Below, piece after piece: positions 34,907-44,378 of a stretch of DNA of 64,000 nucleotides (position 1 is its first letter; each line of letters starts with the position of its first letter). The stretch is taken from assembly GCF_001005725.1 (NCBI RefSeq), contig NZ_LBIC01000001.1:434001-498000 (forward strand). Reading direction: 5' to 3'. This DNA is from Sphingobium chungbukense (GTDB taxonomy: Bacteria; Pseudomonadota; Alphaproteobacteria; Sphingomonadales; Sphingomonadaceae). The position numbers were made by a program, and so were the translations under genes. Under the pieces are notes generated by a model. It was not told the origin of the DNA. It ran no database searches and saw only the letters and a program-made list of their open reading frames with translations.

Positions 34907-35622
34907 GCCTTTCGATGCCCGACGTTGGCCTTGCAGTCGGCAATGCCGCGCAAGCCGCCACCATTTCGCCGCTGGCCCTGTTTCTTCAGGCCGACATCGT
35001 CGTGAAGGTGGTGATGCTGGGCCTGCTGCTGGCCAGCATCTGGACCTGGGCGATGATCATCGGTTTCAGCTTCACGCTGCGCAAGGCGAGCCGGCAGAGC
35101 CGCGCCTTCGAACAGGATTTCTGGAAGGCGGAGGATATCGACCGCTTCTACGAAGCGCGCGGCAAGGCGGAATTCCCCGCCGCCAAGGTGATGGCCGCAG
35201 GCGTCACCGAATGGCGCCGCTCGACCGCGCAGAAGGTGATCGACCGCGACGGAACGCGCGACCGCCTGTCCACCGCCATGACCAGCACCATCGGCGCGGA
35301 GGTCGACCGGCTGTCGGACCGGCTGAACATCCTGGCCACCATCGGATCGGTCGCGCCGTTCGTCGGGCTGTTCGGCACGGTTTGGGGGATCATGCGGGCC
35401 TTCACCAGCATCGCAGCGGAGCAGAACAGCTCGCTCGCGGTCGTGGCGCCGGGCATTGCCGAGGCATTGTTCGCCACCGCCATCGGCCTGTTCGCGGCGA
35501 TCCCGGCGGTGATTGCCTATAACCGCTTCAGCCATGGCATCAATCGCATGGAATCCGGGCTGACGCGCTTTGCCGACGGTTTCTATTCGACGCTGAGCCG
35601 GGAGTTGGAGGCGCAGCGGTGA
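34903..35622 (+). CDS. tolQ: TolQ, Tol-Pal proton channel subunit
   Basis: 239-aa inner-membrane protein that with TolR forms the proton-driven motor of Tol-Pal. Three membrane helices: the first near VVKVVMLGLLLASIWTWAMIIGF, and the pair around LATIGSVAPFVGLFGTVWGIM and IAEALFATAIGLFAAIPAVIAY, which is the conserved MotA/TolQ/ExbB fingerprint. ATG 34903 overlaps the ybgC stop. A repeat block separates it from tolR by 115 bp, unlike the usual tight packing. Confidence 0.97.
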   Translation: MSLSMPDVGLAVGNAAQAATISPLALFLQADIVVKVVMLGLLLASIWTWAMIIGFSFTLRKASRQSRAFEQDFWKAEDIDRFYEARGKAEFPAAKVMAAGVTEWRRSTAQKVIDRDGTRDRLSTAMTSTIGAEVDRLSDRLNILATIGSVAPFVGLFGTVWGIMRAFTSIAAEQNSSLAVVAPGIAEALFATAIGLFAAIPAVIAYNRFSHGINRMESGLTRFADGFYSTLSRELEAQR

Positions 35623-35645
35623 CGATGTTGTCCCACAACATCGTC
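35621..35645 (+). repeat. Hairpin overlapping the tolQ stop
   Basis: GACGATGTTG-TCCCA-CAACATCGTC, a perfect 10-bp stem that starts inside the TGA of tolQ. No T-run follows, so it is unlikely to end transcription; it may protect the upstream message. Confidence 0.75.
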
Positions 35646-35723
35646 ATCCCAGCGGAAGCTGGGATCTCGTGCCTCAAGCGCAGCCCTATCCGGCCTGAGA
35701 TCCCAGCTTCCGCTGGGATGACG
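35642..35723. mobile_element. 27-bp perfect inverted repeat element between tolQ and tolR
   Basis: Arms 35642-35668 and 35697-35723 are exact reverse complements, 28 bp apart. Each arm also folds on itself around ATCCCAGC-GGAA-GCTGGGAT. The unit is MITE/REP-like and resembles the hairpin at 28793-28824. It has no open frame and is inside the operon. Confidence 0.75.
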
Positions 35724-35737
35724 GAGGGGCGGTTATA

Positions 35738-36202
<465 letters not shown>

Positions 36203-36220
36203 GGACCATAGGTCTTGGCT

Positions 36221-37182
36221 ATGGATCGTGCGGAGAAAATCGGCCTGGGGGTGGCAACGGCGGGACATGTCCTGCTGTTCGGCCTGCTGTCGTCCGGTTT
36301 CCTCGCCACCCCCAATCCGTTGAAACTCAACTCCCCGCCGATGGACGTCAGCCTGGTGGACGAGGTGGCGTTGAAATCCATGGCGCCGCAGGTTTCGAAC
36401 CAACCTCCGCCGCCCAGCGTCGCGCCGGACCAAGGCCCGACCGAGGATGCGGCGCCCGCGCCTGAGCCCGAACCGGCGCCCCGGCCCGAGCCCACCCCGG
36501 CACCGCCCGCGCCCAAAGCCGCGCCGCCCAAGCCGGTGGCAAAGCCTGCGCCGCCCAAAGCGGCCCCCGCACCGCCGAAGAAGGACGTGCCGGCCGCCAA
36601 ACCGAAGCCGCAACCGGCGGCTGAAAAGCCGGCCCCCGCCAAGCCCAAAGCGGCCCCGGAAAAACCCCGCCCCGACGCCGCCGCTCCGGCCAAGGCATCG
36701 CAAAAGCCCGCGACCAGGCCGCAGCCCGCCGCCCCGCCCGCGCGTCGGGCCAGGGCAAGGCCGAAAAGCCGAAAGGCTCGCTGCTCGGCAGGGATTTCCT
36801 CAAGGGCATCAACACGGAGGACGACGCGCCGCGCAAGCCCGCGCCGCCGCCCGCCGCCGCCATGGGTCCGGCGCAGAAGGCCGCGCTGGACGCGGAAATC
36901 CGCCGTCAGCTCAAACCCTATTGGAAATCGCCCAGCGGGGCGGACATCGAGCAGCTCCGCACCTTCGTCGACGTGCAGCTTTCCCGCGACGGCTCGCTCG
37001 CGGGGCAACCGCAGGTCGTCAACACCACCGGCATCACCGCCAGCAACCGGACGCAGGTGACGCTGCACCAGGAACTCGCGGTCAAGGCGATCCGCCTGGC
37101 CGCGCCCTTCAAGCTTCCACCCGATCTCTATGACGGCTGGAAATCCCTCCGCATCTCCTTCGACAAGAGGCTATCGCAATGA
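36221..37182 (+). pseudogene. tolA: TolA, apparent one-base frameshift
   Basis: Periplasm-spanning protein that links the TolQR motor to TolB/Pal. From ATG 36221 the first frame has a membrane anchor (KIGLGVATAGHVLLFGLLSSGF) and a long Pro/Ala/Lys region. The C-terminal TonB/TolA domain, from GSLLGRDFLKGIN to SLRISFDKRLSQ at 37182, lies one frame over; the upstream frame instead runs on into Arg-rich nonsense to 37060. The switch falls at about 36725-36745, where one extra C in the C4 run 36732-36735 rejoins P-A-A-P-A-R-A-S-G-Q-G. tol-pal is usually essential or near-essential in alphaproteobacteria, so a sequence error is more likely than a real lesion. Confidence 0.85.
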
Positions 37183-38519
37183 CCCGACCCTTCAGGACAG
37201 GAAAACTGGGGGCTGCGCTGGGGGCGCTGCTGCTGCTGGCGTTCGCGCCCACCTCACTGGCGCAGCTCAGCGTCGATGTGACGGACGAATCCTCCTCCAA
37301 CCTCAAGATCGTCGTTCCGGCGCTTCCGGCACAGGCCGAGGTATCCACTCCGGCCGGTTCCTCGAGCGAACTGGGGCGCAAGATCGCCGAGGTGATCGCC
37401 GCCGACCTCAAGGGGTCGGGCCTGTTCGATCCCTCCGGCCCCAGCGGCATCCCGACCATCGCCTTTCCCGAAGTCACCAGCCCGGCCTATGACAAATGGG
37501 GCGCCTATCAGGCGCTGGTGCAGGGCTTCGTGCGCACGACCGGGGGCGAAGCGGATATCACCGTCGGCTGCTATCTCTACGACGTGGCGCTGAAGCAGGA
37601 ATTGACGCGGCAGGGCTATGTCGTCGCCCCGCGCGACTGGCGCCGGGCCGCGCATAAATGCGCCGACGCCATCTATGCGCGCCTGTCGGGCGAAAGCCCC
37701 TTCTTCGACAGCCGCATCGCCTATATCGCGGAAAGCGGCCCCAAGGGGAACCGTACGAAGCGCCTGGCCATCATGGATTCGGATGGCGCCAACCACCGCT
37801 TCATCACCAACGGCCAGTCGATCGCGCTGACCCCGCGTTTCTCGCCGGATTACAAGTCGATCGTCTATGTGAGCTACCTGAACAACCGGGTGCGCATCTA
37901 TATCTACGACATCGGCACCGGACGGCAGCGGCTGGTGACGGAAAGCAGCAACCCGACCTTCGCACCGCGCTGGTCGCCCGATGGCCGCAACATCCTCTTC
38001 TCCATGGCGATCGCGGGCAATACCGATATCTATCGCGTAGCGGCCGACGGCGGCGCGCCGGTCCGCCTGACCACCGCGCCGGGCATCGACGTGGGCGGCA
38101 GCTATTCGCCCGACGGCCGCCAGATCGTGTTCGAAAGCGACCGGTCGGGCAGCCAGCAAATCTATGTGATGAACGCCGATGGATCGGGCCAGCGCCGGAT
38201 CAGCCATGGTGGCGGCCGCTATGCGACGCCCGAATGGAGCCCGCGCGGCGACCTGATCGCCTTCACCAAGATTTCGGGCGATTTCAAGATCGCGGTGATG
38301 ACGCCCACGGGCGACAATGAGCGCATCCTGACCAATGGCTGGCAGGACGAGCAGCCGAGTTGGTCGCCCAATGGCCGCGTGCTGCAATATTTCCGCACCA
38401 CGCCGGGCCGCGACGGCAACAGCCAGGTGTGGCAGGTCGACCTGACCGGCGTGAACGAGCGGCGGATCCCGACGCCGCTCAGCGGTTCCGATCCGGCCTG
38501 GGGTCCATTATTGCCCTGA
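37179..38519 (+). CDS. tolB: TolB, periplasmic beta-propeller
   Basis: 446-aa secreted protein: signal peptide MTRPFRTGKLGAALGALLLL...SLAQ, an N-terminal domain (SVDVTDESSSNLKIVVPALP; YVVAPRDWRRAAHKCAD) and a six-bladed propeller with repeated FSPD/WSPDGRNILFSM, YSPDGRQIVFESDRSGSQQIYVM units. Shuttles between Pal and TolA. ATG 37179 overlaps the tolA stop by 4 bases. Frame is intact. Confidence 0.97.
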   Translation: MTRPFRTGKLGAALGALLLLAFAPTSLAQLSVDVTDESSSNLKIVVPALPAQAEVSTPAGSSSELGRKIAEVIAADLKGSGLFDPSGPSGIPTIAFPEVTSPAYDKWGAYQALVQGFVRTTGGEADITVGCYLYDVALKQELTRQGYVVAPRDWRRAAHKCADAIYARLSGESPFFDSRIAYIAESGPKGNRTKRLAIMDSDGANHRFITNGQSIALTPRFSPDYKSIVYVSYLNNRVRIYIYDIGTGRQRLVTESSNPTFAPRWSPDGRNILFSMAIAGNTDIYRVAADGGAPVRLTTAPGIDVGGSYSPDGRQIVFESDRSGSQQIYVMNADGSGQRRISHGGGRYATPEWSPRGDLIAFTKISGDFKIAVMTPTGDNERILTNGWQDEQPSWSPNGRVLQYFRTTPGRDGNSQVWQVDLTGVNERRIPTPLSGSDPAWGPLLP

Positions 38520-38590
38520 TCTACATTGTATCGGAACCGAATCGTCCCGATTACGTAACGACTTTAGAACATGTGTTGAGGAGCAACCCG

Positions 38591-39100
38591 ATGAAACTTT
38601 CCCGTACCCTGCTGGTGGCTACCGCCATTGTGGCGCTTGCCGCCTGCTCCAAGAAGGCGCCGAAGGAATTGCCGCCGCCGCCCGCCGACACCTCCACGCA
38701 GACCACGGGTCCGGCCACGCCTTCCGGCCCGGTCAAGGGCAGCCAGGAAGATTTCGTCGCTTCGGTCTCGTCTGACCGCATCCTGTTCGGCACCGACCAA
38801 TATGATGTCGACGCGCAGGACCAGCAGATCCTGCAAAGCCAGGCCGCCTGGTTGCAGCAGAACCCCAATGTCCGCGTGACCATCGAAGGCCATTGCGACG
38901 AGCGCGGCACCCGCGACTACAACATCGCGCTGGGTGAGCGTCGCGCCAATGCCGCGAAAAACTATCTCGCCTCGCTGGGCATAGACGCCGCCCGCATCAC
39001 CACCGTCAGCTATGGCAAGGAACGCCCGGCTGCCCTGGGGTCCGACGAATCGGCCTGGGCGCAGAACCGCCGCGCGGTGACGGTCACGGTCCAATATTGA
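38591..39100 (+). CDS. pal: Pal, peptidoglycan-associated lipoprotein
   Basis: 169-aa outer-membrane lipoprotein: lipobox VALAAC with Cys19, a Pro-rich linker, then an OmpA-like peptidoglycan-binding domain with VRVTIEGHCDERGTRDYNIALGERRANAAKNYL. GAGGAGC precedes ATG 38591. Last gene of the tol-pal operon, followed at 34 bp by a strong terminator. Confidence 0.97.
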   Translation: MKLSRTLLVATAIVALAACSKKAPKELPPPPADTSTQTTGPATPSGPVKGSQEDFVASVSSDRILFGTDQYDVDAQDQQILQSQAAWLQQNPNVRVTIEGHCDERGTRDYNIALGERRANAAKNYLASLGIDAARITTVSYGKERPAALGSDESAWAQNRRAVTVTVQY

Positions 39101-39133
39101 TCATGTGAAGCTTTTGGGTCGCACCAACTTCAC

Positions 39134-39170
39134 GCCCGCCGGTCTCCAGGGACCGGCGGGCTTTTCTTTT
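39134..39170 (+). terminator. Intrinsic terminator of the tol-pal operon
   Basis: GCCCGCCGGTC-TCCAGG-GACCGGCGGGC, an 11-bp perfect stem, followed by TTTTCTTTT. It ends the pal transcript; its T-run touches the stop codon of the convergent outer-membrane efflux gene. Confidence 0.95.
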
Positions 39171-40570
39171 CAGGACCAGCCGCCCCCAAGCGCGAGGAAG
39201 ATGGCGATCTGATCCTGCACCAGTTGCACCCGCGCCGCCGCCGCCGAGGCCTCCGCGCCGGCGAGCGACCGCTGCGCATCCAGCAAGGACAGGAAATCGC
39301 CGCGCCCGAAGCGGAACAGCTTGCCCGCCTGCCCCGCCGACACGCCCGCGCTGTCCCGCGCCCGGTCGAGTGCAGCCGCCTGTTCGGCATGGCGGCGATA
39401 GATCTCCAGCGCCGTCTCCGTTTGCCGCAACGCCTCCAGCACGGTTCCGTCGAAATGCGCCAGATCGGCCTGCACCTGCGCATCGGCCTGGGCGATCCGC
39501 GCCTTCACGACCGGCCGGTTCGGGAAGCTCCAGCTCAGAAGCGGCCCCAGGCTCATGCCGAAGCTGGTTCCGGACCCGAAGCTCTTGAGCGGCCCGCCAA
39601 GCCCCAGCGATCCACCGATGCTGATCTGCGGATAGAGATCCGCCGTCGCCACGCCGACGCGGGCCGTATCGGCCGCGATGCTGCGTTCCGCCTGCCTGAT
39701 GTCGGGGCGCCGCCGGATCAGCGCCGCGCCATCGCCCGCCGGCAGAGGCGCGTGCAGCACGGGCAGGATCGCGCAATCCTCCACTTCTTTCGGATAATCA
39801 GCGGGCGGGCGGCCGAGCAGAGTCGCCAGCAGATATAGCCCGTTCTGCCGCTGCGCCTCGAAAGCGGGCAGGCTCGCCGCGCTGGCGTCGACCGCCGCCC
39901 GCGCCCGACTGACGTCGAAAGCCGTGCCGCGCCCGCCCTTGAACAGCCGCTGCGTCGCATCGAGCGTCTCGCGCTGTAGGGCCACCACCCGGCGGTTGAC
40001 GGTCAGCGAATAATTGGCGGCACAGACCTGGGCATAGGCCCGGGCCGTCGCCGCTGCGACACCGACGCGGACATAGTCGCGCGCCGCCACCACCGTTTCC
40101 AGATCGGCGGTGCTCGCCTCGATCGCGCGCTTGATCCGGCCGTTGAGGTCGAGCGGATAAGAGGCGCTGAGGCCGAGATCGTAGCCGACCACGCCCGGCA
40201 GGTTCTCGCCCGTGCCCGAAGGCCGCGCCAGCGTCACGCCGCCGCCGACCGCCGTGCCGATGGTGCGTCCTGCCTCCGCCTCGCGCAGCACGGCTTCCGC
40301 CGCCGCCAGATTGGCGTCGGCCACGCGCAGGTCGGTATTGGCCGCCAGCGCCTGCTCGACCAGCATATCCAGCCGGGAATCATCATAGAGCCGCCACCAA
40401 TGGTCGGGCAGTTCGGCATTGCTGAAGCCCGCGCCCTGAGCCGAGAGGAAAGCCCCCCGCGCCTCCGGAGCCGTGGCCGCCGACTTTTCCGGTGGCCGGT
40501 AGTCCGGCCCCGCCGTCGCACAGGCGGCCAGAACCAACGCCAACACAGGCGTCCCGACCGTCTTACGCAT
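39170..40570 (-). CDS. NodT-family RND/TolC-type outer-membrane efflux lipoprotein
   Basis: 466-aa TolC-fold protein. Lipobox LVLAAC with Cys17; then two similar halves of long helices with ARAYAQVCAANYSLTVNRRVVAL and the later LRQTETALEIYRRHAEQAAALDRARDS. Provides the outer-membrane duct for the pump made by the HlyD and FUSC genes upstream; overlaps the HlyD stop by 8 bases. Last gene of the MarR-led operon. Confidence 0.93.
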   Translation of the reverse strand: MRKTVGTPVLALVLAACATAGPDYRPPEKSAATAPEARGAFLSAQGAGFSNAELPDHWWRLYDDSRLDMLVEQALAANTDLRVADANLAAAEAVLREAEAGRTIGTAVGGGVTLARPSGTGENLPGVVGYDLGLSASYPLDLNGRIKRAIEASTADLETVVAARDYVRVGVAAATARAYAQVCAANYSLTVNRRVVALQRETLDATQRLFKGGRGTAFDVSRARAAVDASAASLPAFEAQRQNGLYLLATLLGRPPADYPKEVEDCAILPVLHAPLPAGDGAALIRRRPDIRQAERSIAADTARVGVATADLYPQISIGGSLGLGGPLKSFGSGTSFGMSLGPLLSWSFPNRPVVKARIAQADAQVQADLAHFDGTVLEALRQTETALEIYRRHAEQAAALDRARDSAGVSAGQAGKLFRFGRGDFLSLLDAQRSLAGAEASAAAARVQLVQDQIAIFLALGGGWS

Positions 40571-41465
40571 GGCGGCAGGCCCCCGGCTTCGCGCCCTTCC
40601 TCGCCGGTTCGATCGTCACCGTGGCGGTGCGCCCGGCGATCAGCTTCACCTCCGGGGGCACCTTGGTCAGCTTGACCCGTACCGGAATGCGTTGGGCCAG
40701 GCGCACCCAGGAAAAGGTCGGCTCGACCGTCGGCAGCAGGTTGCCGCTGTCGCTCCGGCTCGAATCATTGATGCCGTAGGCGATGCTGTCGACCCGCCCG
40801 TGCAGGTCCTGCTCCTCGCCCATCAACCGCACCGTCACCGGTGCGCCGATGCACACGATCGGCAGCTTGGTTTCCTCGAAATAGCCCTCGATCCGCAGGC
40901 TGTCGCGGTCGACCAGCGCCATGGCCTGCTGCCCGGCCGCGACGAAATCGCCCGGATGCAGGTCCAGGTTCGTGACCACACCGTTGACCGACGCCACCAC
41001 CTGGGTCCGCTTGAGGTTGAGCCCGGCGGCGTCCCGCGCGCTCATCGCCTCGGCCAGCGCGGCCTCCGCCGTCGCGACGCGCGCGACATTCTGCTCATGG
41101 GCTTCCTTCGCCACCAGATCGCCCAGCGCGACGTCGCGTGTCGCCTCGCGCCGCGCCTGACCCAACGTCGCCTTCGCGCTGGCGATCCGCGCCTCCGCCT
41201 GCTCCAGCGCCAGCGCATAGCGAGGCCGGTCGATCACGAACAGCAGGTCGCCCGCCTTCACCGCCTGATTGTCATGCACCGCAACGGAGGTGACGAGCCC
41301 GCCGATATCCGGGGTCACCCGAACCACATCGGCGCGCACGCGTCCGTCACGAGTCCAGGGGCTGCGTTCATAATGGTTCCACATCCACACCGCCACCAGC
41401 ACGGCGGCAATGACGATGACGATGGTGGCAGCACTCCTGATCAGCATGGCGGTAAGGCGGTTCAT
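40563..41465 (-). CDS. HlyD-family periplasmic adaptor
   Basis: 300-aa membrane-fusion protein: N-terminal membrane helix (MLIRSAATIVIVIAAVLVAVWMW), split lipoyl domain (SPWTRDGRVRADVVRVTPDIGGLV ... VVASVNGVVTNLDLHPGDFV) with a helical hairpin between, and a beta-barrel end. Matches the AaeA-type adaptors that work with FUSC permeases. Overlaps DUF1656 and NodT genes. Confidence 0.93.
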   Translation of the reverse strand: MNRLTAMLIRSAATIVIVIAAVLVAVWMWNHYERSPWTRDGRVRADVVRVTPDIGGLVTSVAVHDNQAVKAGDLLFVIDRPRYALALEQAEARIASAKATLGQARREATRDVALGDLVAKEAHEQNVARVATAEAALAEAMSARDAAGLNLKRTQVVASVNGVVTNLDLHPGDFVAAGQQAMALVDRDSLRIEGYFEETKLPIVCIGAPVTVRLMGEEQDLHGRVDSIAYGINDSSRSDSGNLLPTVEPTFSWVRLAQRIPVRVKLTKVPPEVKLIAGRTATVTIEPARKGAKPGACRHA

Positions 41466-41677
41466 AGACGGATTCCAAGGGAGGGAACGAGGATGGCGAG
41501 CGCACCCAGCATCAGCACGAAAATGCTGAGGTCGACCGCCGCCCGATAGGCAAGGAAACGATAGAGGCCGAGGGCGCCGATCAGCCGGGTTATGCCCCAG
41601 CTCAAGATCAGCGCGACCAGTGCCAGCAGCAACAGGGTCGGTACATAGACGCCCCCCAACGCAATTTCTCCGGTCAT
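41462..41677 (-). CDS. DUF1656 small membrane protein
   Basis: 71-aa protein MTGEIALGGVYVPTLLLLALVALILSWG... with two membrane helices, the second ending LAILVPSLGIRL. DUF1656 proteins (AaeX-like) are regularly placed between FUSC and HlyD genes, as here. ATG 41677 overlaps the FUSC stop by 4 bases; the stop overlaps HlyD by 4. Role is unknown. Confidence 0.9.
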   Translation of the reverse strand: MTGEIALGGVYVPTLLLLALVALILSWGITRLIGALGLYRFLAYRAAVDLSIFVLMLGALAILVPSLGIRL

Positions 41678-43734
41678 GCAGCGACCCTCCGATAGCCTTC
41701 GCTGTCGGGGAACAGGTTGCGGCGCAGGCTGACCAGCGCGAGGACCGCCTCCCGCCGGATCAGGCCGCTGGGATTGCGCGAGAGGTCGCCGATCGCCCGG
41801 TCGATGGCGTCCAGCAGGGCGGGCGGCGCGGGCTGGGGGGCGTGGGGATCCAGCCCGCGATAATGCATGCCCACGCCCGTCAGCACCTCGGCCAGCGGCG
41901 TCGCTTCCCCCACGGGCAGGTCCAGCCGCAATTGCCGCAGTTCGCCGATGGCGACACCGGTTCGCAGGTCGCGCAGCGCATCGTAAAGCGGCCGCCCGCT
42001 GTCCGACCGCGTAGCGGCCAGCCGTGGCGCGAGCAACGCAATGCGGTCCAGCATCCGGTTTATCCAGCCGCGCACGTCGGGCGGGGTCATCAGCGTGGCG
42101 CGATTGGCGATATCGTTCCAACCCGCGCGCATCGTCCGCCGGACCGCACCTTCGACGCCTGCCGACTGCAACAGCCCGGTCATGATGATCGCGAACCAGA
42201 GGCCGACCAATTGCGCCACGGTGCCGTTCGCGTAAAGCGCAAAGGCATCCCTGTAGCGATCCGACAGCAGCACCGGGCTGCCCAGCCCGAGTAATGTGGG
42301 CACAGCGATGCCGGCCCAGCGCGGCGACGCGATCATCGTCCCCAGCAGCAGCAGCATTGGCGCGTAGGCCGCCGCCAGCAGGGCAAATCCGTCGAGCCGG
42401 GGCATGATCGCATAGCCGTAGATCGCGCCCAGCAATGAAGCGGCGATGGTACCGATCATGAAGCCCTTGAGCGGCGCCAGTGGATTGTCGGACGCGGCGA
42501 AAAGCGAGAGGAACACGCCCGCCAGCATCACCGCCGTGCCGCCGTCCCGCCAGCCGCTGCCGATCCACAGGGCGCATCCCAGGGCGAGGGTGACGAAGGC
42601 GCCGAAGGCACCGCGCGCCGCCCTGGCATAATCCTTGTGCAGTTCGCGGCTGCGACGCCCCTCCAGCAATTCGCCGACGCGGGGGCTGACAGCTTCGCGC
42701 CTGTGTGTCACCATCTGGTCGTAAAGATCACGGCAATCGCGATGCGCCGCGATCAGGGCGGCCAGCCGCGCGAGCATGCTAAGACGCATCATGTCGGCCC
42801 AGCCCATTTCCGCCTGGGCCGCCGGCTCCAGGGCCGCGCAACGCGCGATCAAGGCGTCCGCCGCAACGGTGCGGGCCGCAATCTCATGGCCGGGGTTCAC
42901 GATCCAGGTGCGCGCATCGCCGATCAGCCCGGCGACCTTCGGCGGCACGATGCCGTCATTCGCGGCCTTGAGCATCGCCAGCCGGTCTTCCACCGCGGCC
43001 CCCAATGGCAGCAACAGGGAAAGCTGGTCCTGCATCGCACGCACCGTGCGGACGCGCGGCGCGAGGCGGGAAATGTCGAAGGGCAAATGCACCGACATCT
43101 GATGCAGTTCGGTAATGTCCTGCGCCAGACGACGACGCTCCTGCGCCAGTCCTTCCACCGGTTCGAGCGCAATGGCGTCATGCGACCAGCGTTCGGCGTC
43201 GCGCAGCATCGCCTCCACCCGCGCCAGCAGCAAATTGGTGATGGAACCGGGGAAAACGACACCATGGACAAGGCTGCCGCACAATATGCCGATGGTGATT
43301 TCCTGGACGCGCAGCGTGGCCACGGTGAAGATGGTCTGCGGCGTGTCGACGTCGGGAAAGACGATCAGGCAGGCGCTGTAGCCCGCCAGCACGAACATAT
43401 AGGAGCGCGGCGTGCGGTCGAGCAGGGAGACGAACACGCAGACGGCCAGCCACAACGCCATGGCGAGCGACAGCATTTCCGGCGCGTTGACCAGCGGCGG
43501 GACGACCGCCACCGAAAAGATCGCGCCGACCATCGTGCCGATGATGCGGAACACCGCCTTGGAAATCACCGCCCCGGCAAGCGGCTGGGCCACGATATAG
43601 CTGGTGAGGAACGCCCAATAGGGCCGCTCCAGCCCAATGCTGAGCGCGACGAAGAGCGCCAGCATCGCCGCGGCGAAGCATTTCAGGGAAAAGAGCGCGG
43701 CGGGCCAGCCGATACGCTCGCCAAAGGCGATCAT
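41674..43734 (-). CDS. FUSC-family efflux permease (AaeB-like)
   Basis: 686-aa inner-membrane protein with two clusters of six or so membrane helices (about residues 15-160 and 360-500), each followed by a cytoplasmic region, the FUSC/AaeB layout. Family members export aromatic acids or similar compounds with the adaptor and TolC-type partner encoded next. The substrate is unknown. Confidence 0.92.
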   Translation of the reverse strand: MIAFGERIGWPAALFSLKCFAAAMLALFVALSIGLERPYWAFLTSYIVAQPLAGAVISKAVFRIIGTMVGAIFSVAVVPPLVNAPEMLSLAMALWLAVCVFVSLLDRTPRSYMFVLAGYSACLIVFPDVDTPQTIFTVATLRVQEITIGILCGSLVHGVVFPGSITNLLLARVEAMLRDAERWSHDAIALEPVEGLAQERRRLAQDITELHQMSVHLPFDISRLAPRVRTVRAMQDQLSLLLPLGAAVEDRLAMLKAANDGIVPPKVAGLIGDARTWIVNPGHEIAARTVAADALIARCAALEPAAQAEMGWADMMRLSMLARLAALIAAHRDCRDLYDQMVTHRREAVSPRVGELLEGRRSRELHKDYARAARGAFGAFVTLALGCALWIGSGWRDGGTAVMLAGVFLSLFAASDNPLAPLKGFMIGTIAASLLGAIYGYAIMPRLDGFALLAAAYAPMLLLLGTMIASPRWAGIAVPTLLGLGSPVLLSDRYRDAFALYANGTVAQLVGLWFAIIMTGLLQSAGVEGAVRRTMRAGWNDIANRATLMTPPDVRGWINRMLDRIALLAPRLAATRSDSGRPLYDALRDLRTGVAIGELRQLRLDLPVGEATPLAEVLTGVGMHYRGLDPHAPQPAPPALLDAIDRAIGDLSRNPSGLIRREAVLALVSLRRNLFPDSEGYRRVAA

Positions 43735-43776
43735 CTCGGCGCTCGCATCATCATGGCGCTCATATCGGACCAGCCA

Positions 43777-44226
43777 TCAGGACTGTCCTCTCCGTTCCCC
43801 CATACGCCGTTCCAGCAGGCTCAGCATGTTGACGGCAATCTCGATCGCGGCGTCGGGGACGCCGTCGAGCAGCTCGCGCCGCAGATTATCCAGCCTGGCT
43901 TCGATCTGTCCCACGAGTTCCTGCCCCTCCGGCGTGAAGGCGACTCGGTTCGAACGGCGATCATCCGGGTTGGGCACGCGCTCGACAAGTCCCGCGGCCT
44001 GCAACTGGTCCAGCGTCCGCACCAGCGAAGGCTGGGCGATGCCCAGTTCTTCCGCCAGATCCGCCTGCCGCATATCCGGACCCAGCCGGTCGAGATAGAT
44101 CAGACACCATCCCGCGCTGTTCGACACGCCCAGTTCGGCAAGCGCAAGATCGGCAAGCTGCCGCCACTGACGCGCCACCTGCGGCATTTTATGTGCCAGC
44201 GCGCGTTTCAATTCCGAAGGGGACAT
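43777..44226 (-). CDS. MarR-family regulator of the efflux operon
   Basis: 149-aa winged-helix protein. DNA-binding part: MRQADLAEELGIAQPSLVRTLDQLQAAGLVERVPNPDDRRSNRVAFTPEG, the full MarR recognition helix and wing. First gene of the efflux operon (42 bp before FUSC). A palindrome 5 bp upstream of its ATG suggests self-repression, relieved by a pump substrate. Confidence 0.93.
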   Translation of the reverse strand: MSPSELKRALAHKMPQVARQWRQLADLALAELGVSNSAGWCLIYLDRLGPDMRQADLAEELGIAQPSLVRTLDQLQAAGLVERVPNPDDRRSNRVAFTPEGQELVGQIEARLDNLRRELLDGVPDAAIEIAVNMLSLLERRMGERRGQS

Positions 44227-44231
44227 TTTTC

Positions 44232-44247
44232 TTAGATAGCTAACTAA
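44232..44247 (-). promoter_or_regulatory. Candidate MarR operator
   Basis: TTAGTTAG-CTATCTAA (minus strand), a 16-bp palindrome with one mismatch pair, 6-21 bp upstream of the MarR start in an AT-rich pocket. Location and symmetry suit a MarR dimer blocking the promoter. Confidence 0.6.
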
Positions 44248-44325
44248 TATCTTGGGTCAACAGATTCGTTTCGATCCGCGCCCAATTCCCATCCCGACCG
44301 CATCAGACCGGTTTTCGATGGCACG

Positions 44326-44358
44326 AAAAAGGGCCGGGAACTTCGCGGTTCCCGGCCC
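44326..44358 (-). terminator. Leftward intrinsic terminator
   Basis: GGGCCGGGAAC-CGCGAA-GTTCCCGGCCC (minus strand), 11-bp stem, followed by TTTTT. Ends the 100-aa gene at 44379-44681. Confidence 0.9.
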
Positions 44359-44378
44359 GTTTAAACTTCGCCGTCCAT

